Positions 12,301 to 25,636 of a stretch of 64,000 bases of DNA are shown here, in pieces. This DNA is from Absidia repens (lineage: Eukaryota > Mucoromycota > Mucoromycetes > Mucorales > Cunninghamellaceae). The notes beneath the pieces were generated by a model that made no database searches, was not told the origin of the DNA, and saw only the letters and a program-made list of their open reading frames with translations. Numbering within the stretch: position 1 is the stretch's first letter; each line of letters opens with the position of its first letter. Made by a program: the position numbers and the translations under genes. The stretch spans positions 1,550,001 through 1,614,000 of the forward strand of contig MCGE01000009.1 in NCBI GenBank assembly GCA_002105175.1. Direction: 5' to 3'.

Positions 12301-15300
12301 ACCAGGTTGAGGGAATCTTGAAGAGGTGATTGATCACTCCTGTCTGTTGATTCATCCAATGTGACTAAAGCCTTGTCCACCGATTGAGTCCAGATAATCT
12401 GAGCAGCCAACACCACCAATTGGGCGGGATATCGGTCCACCCAAGCCATAAAAGCATCTGATTCCATTTCACCCCCATTGTAAATAGTATCCAATTCAGC
12501 CACACTATCAGAAAGCAATAAAGCTAGGGAGACACGCATTTCTTCTTCCAGCATGGTAAGCCAAACGTTGATTTTGGGGTTATCCTTGATGGAGATCGCA
12601 GTTCTAAACATGACTTGTTCACCTTCCTTCGAGACCATACCCATGATGGATGTTTGTTCTTCGTCCAGGACAATGGTGGCAATACCGGCAAACATTTTCT
12701 TGAAGTGTTTCTGAATTCTAAGAATGTCCTTGCTGTTACCGATAATTTCCAAAAGATCTTCGTCACCAACAAAGTAGAATCGAGGGAAGGATGATCTTTC
12801 GCGTTCCAAGTATTCACCCAACGCTTTTTGAATTTTGCTGAGGAGATCGGCTAGTCGTTCCAGAGATTTTTGGATGTTGGGAATATTCAGGACGTCCAAA
12901 ACAAAGGGAGATTTGTAAACTTTCTTCATCACCGTCAAGAATTCGCTGTTGATACTTTGGAAGCGAGAAGTTTCTACAGGAAGAAGGTGCTTGATATCCA
13001 CACTGCCACTAAAGATACCTTCTAAGTAGACCCATTGGCGTTGCACATCAATCCATACGTCAAACAAAACATGAACCCGGTTCAATTTGTCTTCCCAAGA
13101 GGCGGCATCTTCTTCAAAGACCTTGTAATAGGGCGACAATTTCATAGCAGTAAGTGAGTTGATATGTTCGCTTGACTTGTTAAAGAGATCGTCCCATCCA
13201 CGAATCAAGCGGCATCGATTTTGGTAGTTCACAAGATCCAACACATAGTTCGCCCAGGTTTCTTTGACCTGCTTCAAGAATTCTTCCAGAGCCATTTCAC
13301 CTTGAGCTTGAAGAATAACGTCCTTGATCACTTGTTCGTTGCGTTTCAGATCTAGATCCCAAAGATGGCCAATCGTCATTTCAGATAAGGTGAATCTTCC
13401 TTCCACACGAAGCATCTTGAAGATTTGGCGCCAATGACGTTCCCGGAGAGCTTCGGATTTCAGGTCAGACACCAAAGGATTGACACGAAGAAGTTGTCGT
13501 AAAGTATCTTGTACATATTCATAGGCAGCATATTGGCGCATTCGATTTGGCATTTCTTTGGTTGAATTGACGAGTTCATCGATGCTTTGTCTCACCTTGC
13601 GAGGCAACACAGAGGACCAAGGAGTGTCACGGATTTCATAGACAGATTGCCACACCTTTGCAAGAGCAGTCCAGACGGATTTGAGATCACGCAATTCTTC
13701 CAAAACAGGATCCAGACGATCTTCAGATGTTTGTTCCAGGTCAAGTGCTTCCTTAGCGCGACAAACCATATCATATTCTTCTTTCAAACGAGTAACACGG
13801 CCTTCAAAGATGCTGAGTGTATTGGTGGCAATGTCAGGCTTGATGTCACCTTGCACAGGCTTGCTTTTTTCCCATTCAGTACAGATGTCCCGGATCTTTT
13901 GCTCCACCACTTTGTCTTCCGCAACAATTTTCATTTGTAGACCAGCTAATGTGTAAAGATTAAAAAAATAAAATAAAATCAGTATCAATCATGGTTCACG
14001 ATTATTATTATTTTTATGTAAACTTACCAACTTGCTCTTGAATAGCGTTGTTCTTTCGGCCCAATATTTCATTGAAAGCGCTCCATTCACCATCTACTTG
14101 ATCTACATAAACCCAATCATTTGGAAATTGGAAGCGTTGACGTTCAAGCGTTTTCTGACCTTGACGGAAGAGTTCCACATCTTGAGACCATTTAGCGACT
14201 TTGCGTTTGAGATCTTGCACAAAAGTGATAAATGTGACAGCCTCGCCGGTGGAGTTGCTTTCAATAGACTGTTGTTCCAATTCAAATCGACCTTTGGACA
14301 CCGACGTATGGAAATCGCGCATAGATGTTCCGAGCATGCTGCCAAACTTGTTGAGAATATCCTTTTGCCATTGGTCGTACTTTTGATTCACCTTGCTTTG
14401 CACTTGTTCATAATCCACCACTAACGGTCCAAAGGATTGTTCCGTTTCAGAGTTATCAAAGGTACTGCGGGCCTTTTTGATTTCCAAAAGAATTTGTTGC
14501 CATTTGACCAAATCATCTTCCAGAATAGAAAAGACGTGACTAGATTCCAAATCCCATAAAGATTGATACTGGAGCCAGATATTGACATATTCAGAGACTT
14601 GTCGCACCTTGTTTTCAATGATTTGGTAAGCTTGTTCCAAGGATCCATCACCCATGCAGGTCAGTAAGCTGGCATAATCCTTTTCAACTGAGGGGTTGTC
14701 CTTCACACTAAGACCACCTTCGTACCGAGAGCTTTGTATACGAGGTAAGTGACAAATAATGGCAAGCCAGTCGTGAAGTTGAGACCACCAGCTAGTACGT
14801 GCTTGTTCAATAGGAGGATCCAAATACATGACTTGATTACGAATACGAATTTCATGGATCAATGTTTGCAATGCAGGTTTGACATCAGGAGACTTGGGAT
14901 CCACAACAATTTTTTCATCGACAACAGCACCTTCGCGGGAGGCACCAGTAGCACCAGTTTTGCGCTTGCGGCGACTTTTCGAAGCACTAACTTCCGGTAT
15001 GACCATTTCTTCTGTGACACCTTGGAATGTGTTGATCCACGACTTGATAGCTTGTTGTAATCGGCCCACCAATTCTGCTTCAATTCGCTTGTCCAATCCA
15101 GCAACCCATTGATCAAGATTTGAGTAGTTTTCAAGATTCAAACGATCAATCTAAATAATTAAATGAAAATAGAAGCAATGAGAAGAAGTTGGGGAAAATG
15201 AGAGCGGTTCAATGAATATTATCTTACCACTTTTTGAATTCGTCCTAGAATATCTTCAAAGCGGTCTACTTGATAGGGGCAAGCTTTCATTTCATCAATA

Positions 15301-17781
15301 CCCTTGTTGATATCTTCATAATAGCCGATAAGAGAGTCCACCTTGTCCTGGAACACCGAGACCACATTAGCAAATTCACGAACGAATGTAACATGACGAT
15401 TTTCACGGGAATCCAGAGGAGTGCCAGTGAGTGTACCAGTGAGATAAGACAATGGCCGATGATGAGCATCGTATGTGTTGACAAAGTAGTCCCATCTTAG
15501 GTTGATGCCTATAATAAGAATGGTGATAATAATAAAGAAAGGAAAAATGAGACCAATGATGGTTATCGCTTTCATATTTCAATATATATATATATACCTT
15601 TTGTAACCATTCCATGTACTTCATTTCGATAACCAGCAACCAAAGTAGACACATCAGGATTTCTGTTAACTTTGTGGACCGTTTGAGAGAAGGTGCGGAC
15701 AGTTTCCATCAAGCTGACAGCGAAAGGATAAACGCGTTTGGCATCCTTGGCAACATTGGAAATGGTGTGTGGGACTTGGAAATTGAGCCAAAGCAAGTTT
15801 CGGACTTCCTTGAAGAGAGTGATAATTTGACCATCAAAATTGACACCGAGAATCAGAGTATTCTTTTGAGCACGGTTTTTTGAAATTTCAAAAATACGGC
15901 CAGACACAGACAGATCCCGCTTTGTAATTTCTTGCAACCAGTTTTCATAAATAAGACGAGTATCCAATTTCTTCCGGAAGCTTTTGCTTTCGATTTCCAA
16001 TTTCTGTCCTTCAGCATAGAGTTCCCAGCCCTTTCCAAGTACATCTTCTACACGTTTCATATACAAGGAAAGTTGACGATCGATTTGTCTTGCCCATATA
16101 ATAGCACCAGATATAGGAGGAAGATCACGAAGTTGGGCCATATGGTATGCTTCAGAATAACGATATTGCATCTTGAATTTGTCGTGTAGTTTGTTGATAT
16201 CTTCCTTGACACTATCAATCAGCTGAGTTTGGTATTCTTGAATAGCACCACGAATCTATAATATCACCATCAATCATAAAAAAGATTAGAATAGCCGCTA
16301 AAGCTAAAAACTAATTTCCTTTCCTTACCTTTGGTCGGACAAAAAGAGCATTGAATTTAGAGAACACCCGGAACATTTCGTTAGCATTTTTGGCAGTACC
16401 CAGACGGTCACGAAGTCGAGCAATAATTTGGTTTTCCACCCGAGAGACACGCTCGTTGTATACATTTTCTGCTTGCACCCAAATTTCAGTTCCCTCTATA
16501 TAGAATTGAAAAAAAAGATTTAGATCACAGGTTCACTGTGCGTAATACATGTCTTGTTTTTCTTTCTTACCTGGAGACACATCCAATATATCAATATTCT
16601 TGACACTTTCGTAAGCAAGTTTGACTTCTTCGACAGCATTAATATCACTGATGCTAACGCTTTCTTCTTCCAAAACACTTTTCACTTGACCATCCACTAC
16701 CACCGTAGAGGTTTTGGCACGAGGGCTCGTCATGACACGGACAATCGTTTGGTGAAGTTGTTCATGCTGTTTTCGGAATTCACGTACAAAGATGACACGT
16801 TCCTGCAATTTGGCATGTGCTGGGTTGATCTTGATGGGTAAGAATTTTTCGGACCTTTTTCTTGTCACATCACGGGCCACATTGGTAAATTCCTTGATGA
16901 GTTCGTCCCATGTATGGAAAACAGCGTCGGCACCAGCAGTTGTTCGCTCAAAGTCATCGTATTCCATATACATCATTCGGCGACTTCCCAAGACCTTGAG
17001 TAATTGATCGTTCAAATCCCGAGAGATGGCTTCCACTAAAGGCAGGGCACGACGGATAGGATATGGCCTGAATTCAAAGTAAATAAATAAAGCACATAAA
17101 GGTAGGTTATCAATCAAAACCATAACAAAAGGGATATCATACGACAAACGATTAATATTATGTCACTTACGATAGTTTGAGCTTCTTGTTCAAATGACCA
17201 AAAATCAAAACCAGGGATTCACGGATTTTGTCAACGTCGGTCGCAGATAAAAGTTCATTCAGGGGAAATCCTTCATGAGCTGGTTGTACTTGTGAACTAG
17301 AAAATATAAAAAAGTAGGTAAATAATGAGAGTGCAATAGCGATTGTTGTTATTCAAATCATACCGAGTTCCATGCCTTCCTTCAAGCCAGTATCGGCAAT
17401 GAAACTGACAGTAGCGTGGAAACGTTTTGCATGCTTTAAAATGTCCAAAGTCAGAGCTAAAAAGGTATTTAAAAACAAGGAGTCAATAACTACGTAAAAG
17501 ATTGGGATAATAATAATAATAAAGACTTACTGATTTGATCGCTTTTCAGTTGTTCGTCAATCTTTTCCAAAGCACGTTCCATACTGAGCCAAAAGTTAAT
17601 TTCTTGAATAGCTGTCCCACTGGCAGGATCCCGAGTCATCTTGGTCACTTTTTGAATTTCCTTGATCCAACCATTCACGTCACCTTGAAGTTTGTTCAAA
17701 AAGGTCGAGTCCGAAAAGAGTGTAGAATCAACAGCTTCAACGGTAACACGTCGGTTTTGTTCACGGCACTATATTTGACGT

Positions 17782-17812
<31 letters not shown>

Positions 17813-18637
17813 TCAATAAAAATGAAAGCTTATAATATATATATGTATATACGATACATACCTTATCTACCGCCTTTTGGACCACAGGGTGAATATTGAG
17901 GGAGATTTCAGGGATTTCCACATTTTGCTGCAAGTGCAATAAAGAAAGTTCCAGTTCAGCCATCTTCTTTTTGGCCATTGGGACACCCATCTTGTTATCT
18001 TCATTCTTGCTTTTGCTTGAAGTATCAGCAGTAGAGCCGTGGCGAGCGTTCACATAGGCGTTGAAATAAGGACTGACGGCTAAGTGAATATAGGAGTGTA
18101 AGAATTCATAGGCACTTGTTTGACCAGGTTCACCAGAAGCAGCACCAGGAAGGTTGATAAACTGAAGCTGAGATTGAAGTGGTCTTGTAGCATCTAAAGT
18201 AGGCACACGCTTGATGACAGCCAAAGAGCCAACATGAGTAGGTAGGTATGATATTTCATGAGATGCAGTGTAATTGTAAGTGACAGGCACATCATCTAGT
18301 AATTTTAAAGAAGAGTGGTCAGTATAATTATAACTTTTCTTTGATTTTCCAGTAACAAAAAGGGTTTACCATCATCTTTTCCGCCTTCTTTTTCTTTCAA
18401 CACAAACAAAACTGGAGTCTGAGCATCATTGGCAAAGCGGGTGAATTTTTCAGATGTGTCAGGATAGCAAAAGATTGTGGAGTCCAAGTCAGTGACATCA
18501 GCATCCAATACTAGAGGCAAAAGATTTTCAAAGTACTTTTTCAATAAAATAGGGTCAAACGTAAGCATGTTTTCCGTAGTAGGACCAGCAGTAGCAATAG
18601 ACTCTGCCGGAAGAAGAGTTGTTTGATCATCCGACAT
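3357..18637 (-). CDS. DYN1: Cytoplasmic dynein heavy chain
   Basis: This is the motor subunit of cytoplasmic dynein, which walks to microtubule minus ends and moves nuclei and endosomes in hyphae. About 15 exons give roughly 4,700 residues, the normal family length. The start ATG at 18635-18637 opens [15 protein letters not shown]. The tail is split by many small introns, whereas the motor sits in four large exons (11250-13945, 7707-11046, 7624-5463 and 5325-3357). Walker A motifs are seen for AAA1 (GPAGTGKT, near 11930, with Walker B CFDEFNR), AAA2 (GPSGSGKS, near 10860), AAA3 (GPPGSGKT, near 9720) and AAA4 (GVSGSGKT, near 8690). The stalk and microtubule-binding part ([17 protein letters not shown]) lies near 7480, and the C-terminal domain ends GVAVL-like at 3357. 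One base appears to be missing near 8300 (see findings). The intron at about 5330-5460 contains two long T runs on this strand. Identity is certain; some tail intron edges are approximate. Confidence 0.97.
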
Positions 18638-19449
18638 CTTGTATTTGGGTATCAAAGAAGAGGAAGGAGTAAACAATCAGGTATAAGCAATAGGTTCCAA
18701 TTCAAGTAATAAATAAAATACAAGTAAAAAAAAAAAAAGTAGATAAAAAACGCGTTGAATGAATATCCTGATGAAAGGAAAATGACAAAAATAAAAAAAA
18801 TAAAAAAAATTGAGGGCGCCCTTAATTTTTATTGCCCTTTTAAACACCGCTAATAGTTGACACTATGAGCCAGCTACACCATGACATATGCCAAACCACG
18901 TTTGTGGTATCATCAATCTTCATTTACTATACTTTCTTTTTTTGATTTCCGTTCCTCTTTACAGATGAAACTAAAACATATTTTCCTAATATATATACGT
19001 AAACCAATCCAATATACTTTCTTTGCTGTATGGTTCAATGAATATCGTATCCAAAGATTTGTGGTCCACTTTTATAAGTCCTAGTGCAGTGTGGAACAAA
19101 AAAAAACGGTATTTTGTTTTCTAAACCTCAGTATGCATATGTAAATATCTTATGTCCCAAAAAACGTCTTTTATTGTACTATTGAAGGTGGGTCACAAGT
19201 GCGTATGCGTTATCTGTGTTAAGATAGATAGAATGACTTATGGCAAAGAATCTAGGACGAATGATTTCTTGCATAGTATAATATTGGGTCGGAAGTTTCA
19301 TGTAAAATTAAAGCCAGACGTTAATATTCTCAATCAAAATAATACTTATATCCTTTTTATAAGGTGTCATACAGTAAACTACCACGGGTCTCTTTTCATT
19401 ATCCTGCATCGTACACCATGCTATTCTCATATAACTCTTGCCAAAACTA
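18638..19449. other. Dynein upstream region, no gene seen
   Basis: AT-rich sequence upstream of the dynein start. It contains an A run at 18727-18737 and short unsupported ORFs. A promoter is expected here for the dynein gene, but no specific element can be assigned. Confidence 0.4.
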
Positions 19450-19680
19450 TCAGATATTTCTTGCGCAAGAGTGTATAGTGCAGCTCAACAGAACATTCCC
19501 ACACTTGCAAAAAAAAAGTTCCCCTGGGCGACAAAGAGAAGGTTGTTGACATGCGGTTTTTGATGACACACATCCGCCAGCTTGAATCTCAATAGGCGAC
19601 CCCTTGGGCACAACTGCTTCAGTTTGTGCTTTTTCTTTTTTGAAAATGTATACTGCAAGCAAAAGCACAAGCTAAAAATA
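19450..19680 (-). CDS. Possible small cysteine-rich protein, 3' exon only
   Basis: The reading frame begins after a good splice acceptor (TTATTTATTTTTAG, ending about 19672) and starts LVLLLAVYIF, a hydrophobic stretch like the end of a signal peptide. It then runs through a segment with seven cysteines in about 40 residues, including the sequence GELFFCKCGNVLLSC, and stops at 19450-19452. No convincing first exon with ATG was found upstream; an ATG at about 19716 does not join in frame. I do not recognise the family. A small secreted protein or a decayed fragment are both possible, and a chance ORF cannot be excluded. Confidence 0.3.
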
Positions 19681-19789
19681 AATAAATAAAATCTAGAGCA
19701 AGATATATACAATATGTCCATCTAGCGGAGGTTACACTGGTGGCAACGTATAAGTTGATTAACACGAATGGTAGATTTGGAAAAGAGAC

Positions 19790-20790
19790 ACATTCTATAT
19801 CAAATGACCTAGAATTGCCAATCAGTCACTAGGCCTCTAAGGGGAACAAGTAGTCATAGGTAAACTAGAAAGCAGTACAAAATACTCTGCAGGGGGCGGC
19901 TACACGTGCAACACGACCTAAATCCATTTATATAATTGGTCGAACAGGGATGCTATTACTTTTGATAGAAGATTGATTTAAGAAGACTACCAACCAGCTT
20001 CCTGGATCACAGGGGGAAAATAGTCATTGTAGCGAACTAGAAAGCAAATGTTTGGTAGGTCACTGAATAAATAGCTACGGTAACAACATTTGTCAATATC
20101 AAGTAAGTCAGATGATAGTTATTTAACAAAAGGCATATTTTATTGATATATATTGATAGATACTAGAACTAAAGTAGAGGGATTTATTGTAACAAGGATC
20201 TAATGGAAGGATCTATTGGAAGAAGCATGAGGGAGAGATGTGAGATCCGAGAAAGGTCAACACTAATCTAAACAGACAATTGTAAGGTGAAAACTAATAT
20301 AATATAAGTACAAGACATGAGAAATATTGACGAGACATTTTTTATTGAAGCACAACAGCGATCAGCACTAAACAAAGGGATGGTGGTAGTAAAATAAAAA
20401 AAAAAAAGGATCCATTGCACACGACATGAAAGAGACGATTGGGACATTTTCCATTAAAGCAAGTAAAAAGCGACATATTCATAATTTATTCACATTTAGA
20501 TACAACTGTATGCGAACTAACACTATGCTAAGCTATTGAAGGCTCCATGAAGCCAACTAGTGGTGGTCCAAAATCCTGAATCCAAAATGAAAGGGTTTCC
20601 CCATGCATCTTGTAATCTCTGTTCTGAAACCCCTTCTAAACTAGACCTAACACTAATCTAAGTCCAACATGATCCCTAAAGGCAACAATGGTGAAGAAGA
20701 AAAAAAATGGAAAAAAGAAAATTGAAAGAAAGAAAGAAAGAAAGAGAAAAAATAAAAATTTGCAGTAAATATATATTCACGTGGGCGGAA
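19790..20790 (+). repeat. Dispersed repeat family R2, copy B
   Basis: Forward-orientation copy of the R2 family. Matches to 44560-45345 include ATAGTCATTGTAGCGAACTAGAAAGCAAA near 20020, CAACACTAATCTAAACAGACAATTG near 20260, ACAAGACATGAGAAATATTG near 20310, the CCAAAATGAAAGGGTTTCCCC block near 20583 and the terminal CACGTGGGCGGAATTTGA near 20778. An internal duplication is likely, because a GTAAACTAGAAAGCA segment occurs near both 19860 and 20035. No protein-coding capacity is seen. Confidence 0.7.
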
Positions 20791-20839
20791 TTTGATTTTT
20801 TTTTTTTTTTTTGGTAAATGTGTTGGTGTTGCAAATCCT

Positions 20840-21545
20840 TGATCCCTCTGTCAAGCCCGTCCATATTGCGAAAATTTGAATGAGCACCAATTTTTGCTGG
20901 AAATGAGTCGGGATTACTAACCCTACCATTACTGCTGTATAAAACCTGCCAAAGTACAAAATACAGAGGACACAGCAATAAAACACACTGTAGTGGGTTT
21001 TTCCACACAAGCATATACCTGTTTTTCTTTACGCACATGAATGCATGTTCGATAAAATAAATGATGTAAATGTATGGGAAAAGACTGGTGATGAAAAAAG
21101 TCGAGATATATTTTATTCAGAAATAGATACAAACTGTGACAAACTAACACTAAGTTAAACTCATAAAGGGTATTTCTATGATACTAATCCAAGGTGAAGG
21201 CTAATTTAATGGTGGTTCCAGATCACAATCCAAAATGATGGGGGCTTCCCCAGGCTTTTTGTATCACATTTATCAAAATGTCCCTGATTCAAATTCTAAT
21301 CCAAGATTACCATTACTTCAATGAAGCTTCAATAAAGGGAAAAAGAAAAAGGAGAAGGAAATACGACATCAAAATAAAATAAATATAAACCACGTGGACG
21401 GAGTGTGAATTCCCAATCCATTACTCCCAGTGCACTGTTAGCTGAGGGCGACTCTTGGGCGCGACCGACTATCCCACCAAAGTGTGAAATGGCCTAAGTG
21501 TCTAGTACCATCCCTTCAATATCCCTCTACTTGACACCCGAATAT
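20840..21545 (+). repeat. Dispersed repeat family R3, copy 2
   Basis: Adjacent to R2 copy B in the same orientation. It matches 2390-3270 (TTTCCACACAAGCATATACCTG, TTTTATTCAGAAATAGATACAAAC, AAAATGATGGGGGCTTCCCCA, AAAGTGTGAAATGGCC). It ends about 290 bp before the SIKE-like gene's stop codon. Non-coding. Confidence 0.65.
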
Positions 21546-21831
21546 TTTTGCTTTTCTGCTGAATTGCGCCATGTCCTTAATTTCCTGCGCAATAACCAAC
21601 GATCAATTCCAGAATTCAACCCTACCCACCATAGAACATGAATCCCTTGATGTCTAGATAAAGTTCCAAAAAACGATCAATCTTTATTATTGTAGAATAA
21701 ATGAAGAAATTAATAAAACGATTATAGATAGATCATATAAAAGTAAATGCTAAAAGTAAATAATAAATATATCAAACTAGAAGGTGTATAAAGTGAAGAA
21801 GAAGAGGAAGGGTATAATGGTGACTGATTAT

Positions 21832-22985
21832 CTAATTAATACTACTAGTACTAATACTAATACTACTGCTATTGTCGTCTTCAAAATATTCCTGTATCAC
21901 ACCATTTGGTGGCTTCGCGACTTGAAAATTAGGAGTTTCCGTTGCTTGATTGTATGACAGAGAGGATGGCATTGGTGGAGTTGCTGAATGCTGATCCAAA
22001 TTTGTAAGCATAGCCCGCAGTCCTTCGTTTTCTATGATCAATCGTTGGATTAGTGTATCATGAGACACCATTGTTGTATTTTCTTCATAAGAGTTGTATA
22101 GAATATCCGATAATTTCCTGAGTTGTGATTGCAATAAGACATTTTCCATAAATAGTGTCACGGTGGTACCCTACATATTTCATTTAAGTAAAGTACATAA
22201 TATAGGAATCACCAAACTCTTCACTGATCCGTCCCGGTACCTTCTCCATCACTCTCACTATCCCTCTATCCTATTTCTTTACCTTTTCTGCGTTCAATAA
22301 GGCTTCGTATTCTTGCCGTAACTGTGTCTGCCTTTCTGACGATGCTGCCTATATATGGGGATAAAAAGACTAAATTAAGAAGTGATCGAAAAAGATTTCA
22401 TTAGTATCAGTGCTAACTTACAGCGCAAGTCCGAAGTTTTCCTGCAATCAGCTCCAAACTTGACTCGTAATGGTGGATCAAATCTTGAAGATCTGTACAT
22501 TCCTGTTCCAGTTCTTGATTTCTATTTTTGAAATATACGTGTTCCCGTAATAACTTGGTGCGTTTGGAAGATATATCGTCCAGTGCATCCGAATTGTCGT
22601 CGTTGTCGTTCATGGTGGTATTACTGGCATTGACTGGTAGAAGTTCTGGCAAGAGGTCTTCAGTGTCTATATCCGAACCTACATCAAATTCATCTTTAAT
22701 AAAGAAAAAAAAACACACACACATATCATACACAATTCTAGCTTTCCCATTTTCATCTCCTACCTTGACTATCCCGGTTGTGTATAGAACGGTGCTAGGA
22801 GAAGAAGAAGAAGAAAAGTAATAGTGAGAGTCAGTATGAGACAAGATGGTTGGTTAGACGCTTACCTTGAATTCATTCACTTGAGAATTGATACCCACAG
22901 CAATATCTCGGTTTATCTGTTGTTGAATATTCAAGTCGTTTGTAAGTTTTAGTATTTTTTGAAGCAGGTCATCTTCAGTCATCAT
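21832..22985 (-). CDS. SIKE/FGFR1OP2-family coiled-coil protein (STRIPAK-associated)
   Basis: Five exons give roughly 280 residues. The first exon starts at ATG 22983-22985 (a second ATG follows directly) and reads MMTEDDLLQKILKLTNDL. A central coiled-coil stretch reads LEQECTDLQDLIHHYESSLE and continues LIAGK. This resembles the segment of human SIKE1 and FGFR1OP2 around ENKELRTSLEEHQSALELIM. The C-terminal part has IENEGLRAML, matching the QENKGLREIL segment of the human proteins. Those proteins are subunits of STRIPAK, the striatin-phosphatase 2A complex that controls hyphal fusion and Hippo-like signalling. An acidic linker (DEFDVGSDIDTEDLLPELLP) separates the two coiled coils. The assignment rests on short remembered motifs, so function is inferred. 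Confidence 0.7.
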
Positions 22986-24310
22986 GTTTTGATTACGCGG
23001 AAACAAAAAAGAAAAAAAGGAAAAATAGGGGAGATAGGGGAGACCAGAAAAGGAAAATTCAATGGCCGCTTGCTGGAAATGGGGAGCGGTTTTTATGATA
23101 AACTATGGTAAACGGTAAGTTGCTAACTTTGTTTTACAGAAATAAGAGGTTAACCTTTTCGTTAATGTGAAAAGTTACATGAACAGAGCTACACATATTG
23201 TATGAAGGCCATCCTTCAGCTTATTGTTTGCATATGATGCCATGCAACGACATTTGGTGAGGTGAACGCACCCTTTCCTTTTGATATACCTTTAAAGAAA
23301 AAAAAAAAAACAATTCTACCTCTATTTTTTTTTCCTTCTTTCCACCGGGGGAAACCATTTTATTTGGTATTTTATTATTATTATTATGATTGATTAGCAT
23401 GGAGCTATTTAACGATATTTATATAAAAATGATATACTTGATCCAATAACATGGTGGTCCTATGAGACGCGATAGACATTATGCAATATGATTCAGTACG
23501 TCAAAAAGTGATCTTTGTCCCCTTTTTTTGGTACTCTCCTTGATTTTATCACATCCTGTTCTCCCTTGGCTCTCCTTCAGTTCATGGCCCCCTACTTTGA
23601 TTAATATGCAAACAAAACCGTTTCATGTGCTTGAAGTGTGTGGGAGGGAATGTTTATTTTTATCAATACACGTGCATTGTTGAATGGTAGATAATTTCAG
23701 GTATTAAGAAAAAGCGGTTGCATTGACCATCATCATTCTCTAATTCTGTCATCCTTTTCTTCGATTGAAATGATCGGAGATATAATCTAGATTCATGCGA
23801 ATGAGACAGGACAACAACTGTCAAATCATTTTAATTAAAGATCGACCCACTCGTCAAGTAATTTTGGGGAGAATATGAGATACAGTTTTAATTATATGTC
23901 GTTCATTTGATAATGGTGACAGATGATGATTAGCAATCTTATTGTAAGCATATAAATAGACAAAAGGGAAAAGAATAATCCACAAACAGATACACACTCA
24001 CACTCACACTCACTTTTATACAAACACATACCCCTCTTACTCCCTATTCATCACATTCCAACACTGCTTATCATTTTATATTTCAACTATTATACTCCCC
24101 TGAAATAAAAATAAAATGAAATAAAAAAAGTGGTCTTTTTTTTCACTTGGTTTCTGTACTTTTTTTTTCCCACTTTTTATTTATTTACTTATTCTATTAT
24201 ATCATATCATACCTTATTATCCTATCCATTTTTAAACACTCTCTCTACTTGTATGACCCCTTTCTATTTTATGTACCAATTTTCTTCCTGAAATTAAATA
24301 TTTTTTTTAT
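22986..24310. promoter_or_regulatory. Shared 1.3-kb region between divergent genes
   Basis: This region separates the divergently read SIKE-like gene and the homeodomain gene. It contains an ACACTC tandem repeat near 23994-24013 and pyrimidine-rich tracts before the homeodomain start, which suggest a long 5' leader. No ORF is supported. Individual regulatory sites cannot be assigned from sequence alone. Confidence 0.4.
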
Positions 24311-25262
24311 ATGATGACCACCACAACCACCACAACCACCGCCAACACCACCAAGACATATCAACAACCTATCAATAATTCAACGTCCGCCAACTCCGCC
24401 TTTTCTTTTGAAAATGAATACACAATAGAGGAGGATTGTTCCACATGCTCCAATGAAAATCAGCATCAACATGCATTCATTCAAAAGGATTTTATTCCCA
24501 CTTTTTATAATCCTTTCGAAACGAAACATCGTCGAAGAACTTCCCGAGCACAATTCAAACTTTTGGAAGCATCCTTTTACGAAAACACCAAACCCAATGC
24601 CACCATGCGACGATGGCTTGCTCAAAAATTAGGCATGACCCCTCGTAGTGTCCAAGTTTGGTTCCAAAATAGGCGCGCAAAGGCAAAATCACAATTGAAA
24701 CGGCAATATTCGTCATCGTCGTCATCCTCGTTTGATTATGAAGAGGATGATCGTCATCCTAGTGATCAATATAGTAGACGCAACAACAATACCTGCTCAT
24801 GTTTTGTACCTTCCACGGATCAAAATCATTGTTGTCAGAACAATCAGCAGCAGCAATACCAATGTAGTCCCTTGACCCCTTTATCTTGCTTTTCTCCTCC
24901 TATCAATGATGAGGTACACCAGTGGCAACTGACGTGTGATCCTCTATCGATATTGATGGACCAACACCAACAACACCATTCACCATCTGATTTGTCACCC
25001 TGGTATCCAATCTCCTCACCCATTTCGTCACCGCTACCCTCATCACTCGGCAATGCCTCTTATCACCACAATCCTGTCCCATTCGACCCCATTACTATGC
25101 ATAAAGAGCCTTTTCATAGTTTATCCGAACCTATTTTTGATCTTCAATCATCCCCAATCATGATGATCCTCAACAACAACAACTCGATCATTTTAATGAT
25201 GCCTCTTTTTTATAAATATTTAGCACCCCCTCCCCTCTCACACTCTTTTTTTATCCCCCTTT

Positions 25263-25297
<35 letters not shown>

Positions 25298-25321
25298 ATG
25301 TATGGATTCTTCTTTTTTTAA
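24311..25321 (+). CDS. Homeodomain transcription factor
   Basis: The 336-residue frame has a homeobox at about residues 74-133. It includes the first-helix sequence RTSRAQFKLLEASFYENTKP and the third-helix signature VQVWFQNRRAKAK, which contacts the DNA major groove. The rest is low complexity: an N-terminal Thr/Asn-rich stretch, then Ser, Gln-His and Pro-Ser rich parts that are usual for fungal activators. The start is ATG at 24311-24313; an adjoining ATG follows. The end of the frame looks wrong: after residue 280 it reads into pyrimidine-rich DNA, while a frame one base off gives a sensible QQQQLDHFNDASFL ending with a stop at 25213-25215 (see findings). Target genes are unknown. Family certain, C-terminus uncertain. 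Confidence 0.9.
25269..25297. repeat. (TC)n microsatellite
   Basis: About 14 uninterrupted TC units at the 3' end of the homeodomain gene frame. This is probably 3' UTR if the protein ends at 25215. Confidence 0.9.
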
Positions 25322-25636
25322 TATCTCCCTCTACATCATACCATCCCCTTTTTATGTTCCACCATCTTCCGTATGCCTTTTCTATTGTTCATATATGTAA
25401 AAGTCGGTACTGCATTCTTCCTTTCGATCCCTTGATCTCTTTACATATGGTTCTACCCCTCCTTTTTTTTTTTTTTTCCTATGTACATATATATCCACCT
25501 TCAACCAAAACAAAAATTTCAATATCAAGAAAAAAAAAATTCAATTTCACTATAATATATACTTTTATTGGAGAATGGACTAATACTATCAATAAAATTC
25601 AAATCAGCTATACTATACTATACTACACTAAATACT

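Noticed and set aside
18881..19549. Small plus-strand ORFs upstream of dynein
   Set aside because: No recognisable domain, no splice support, and codon content typical of AT-rich intergenic DNA.
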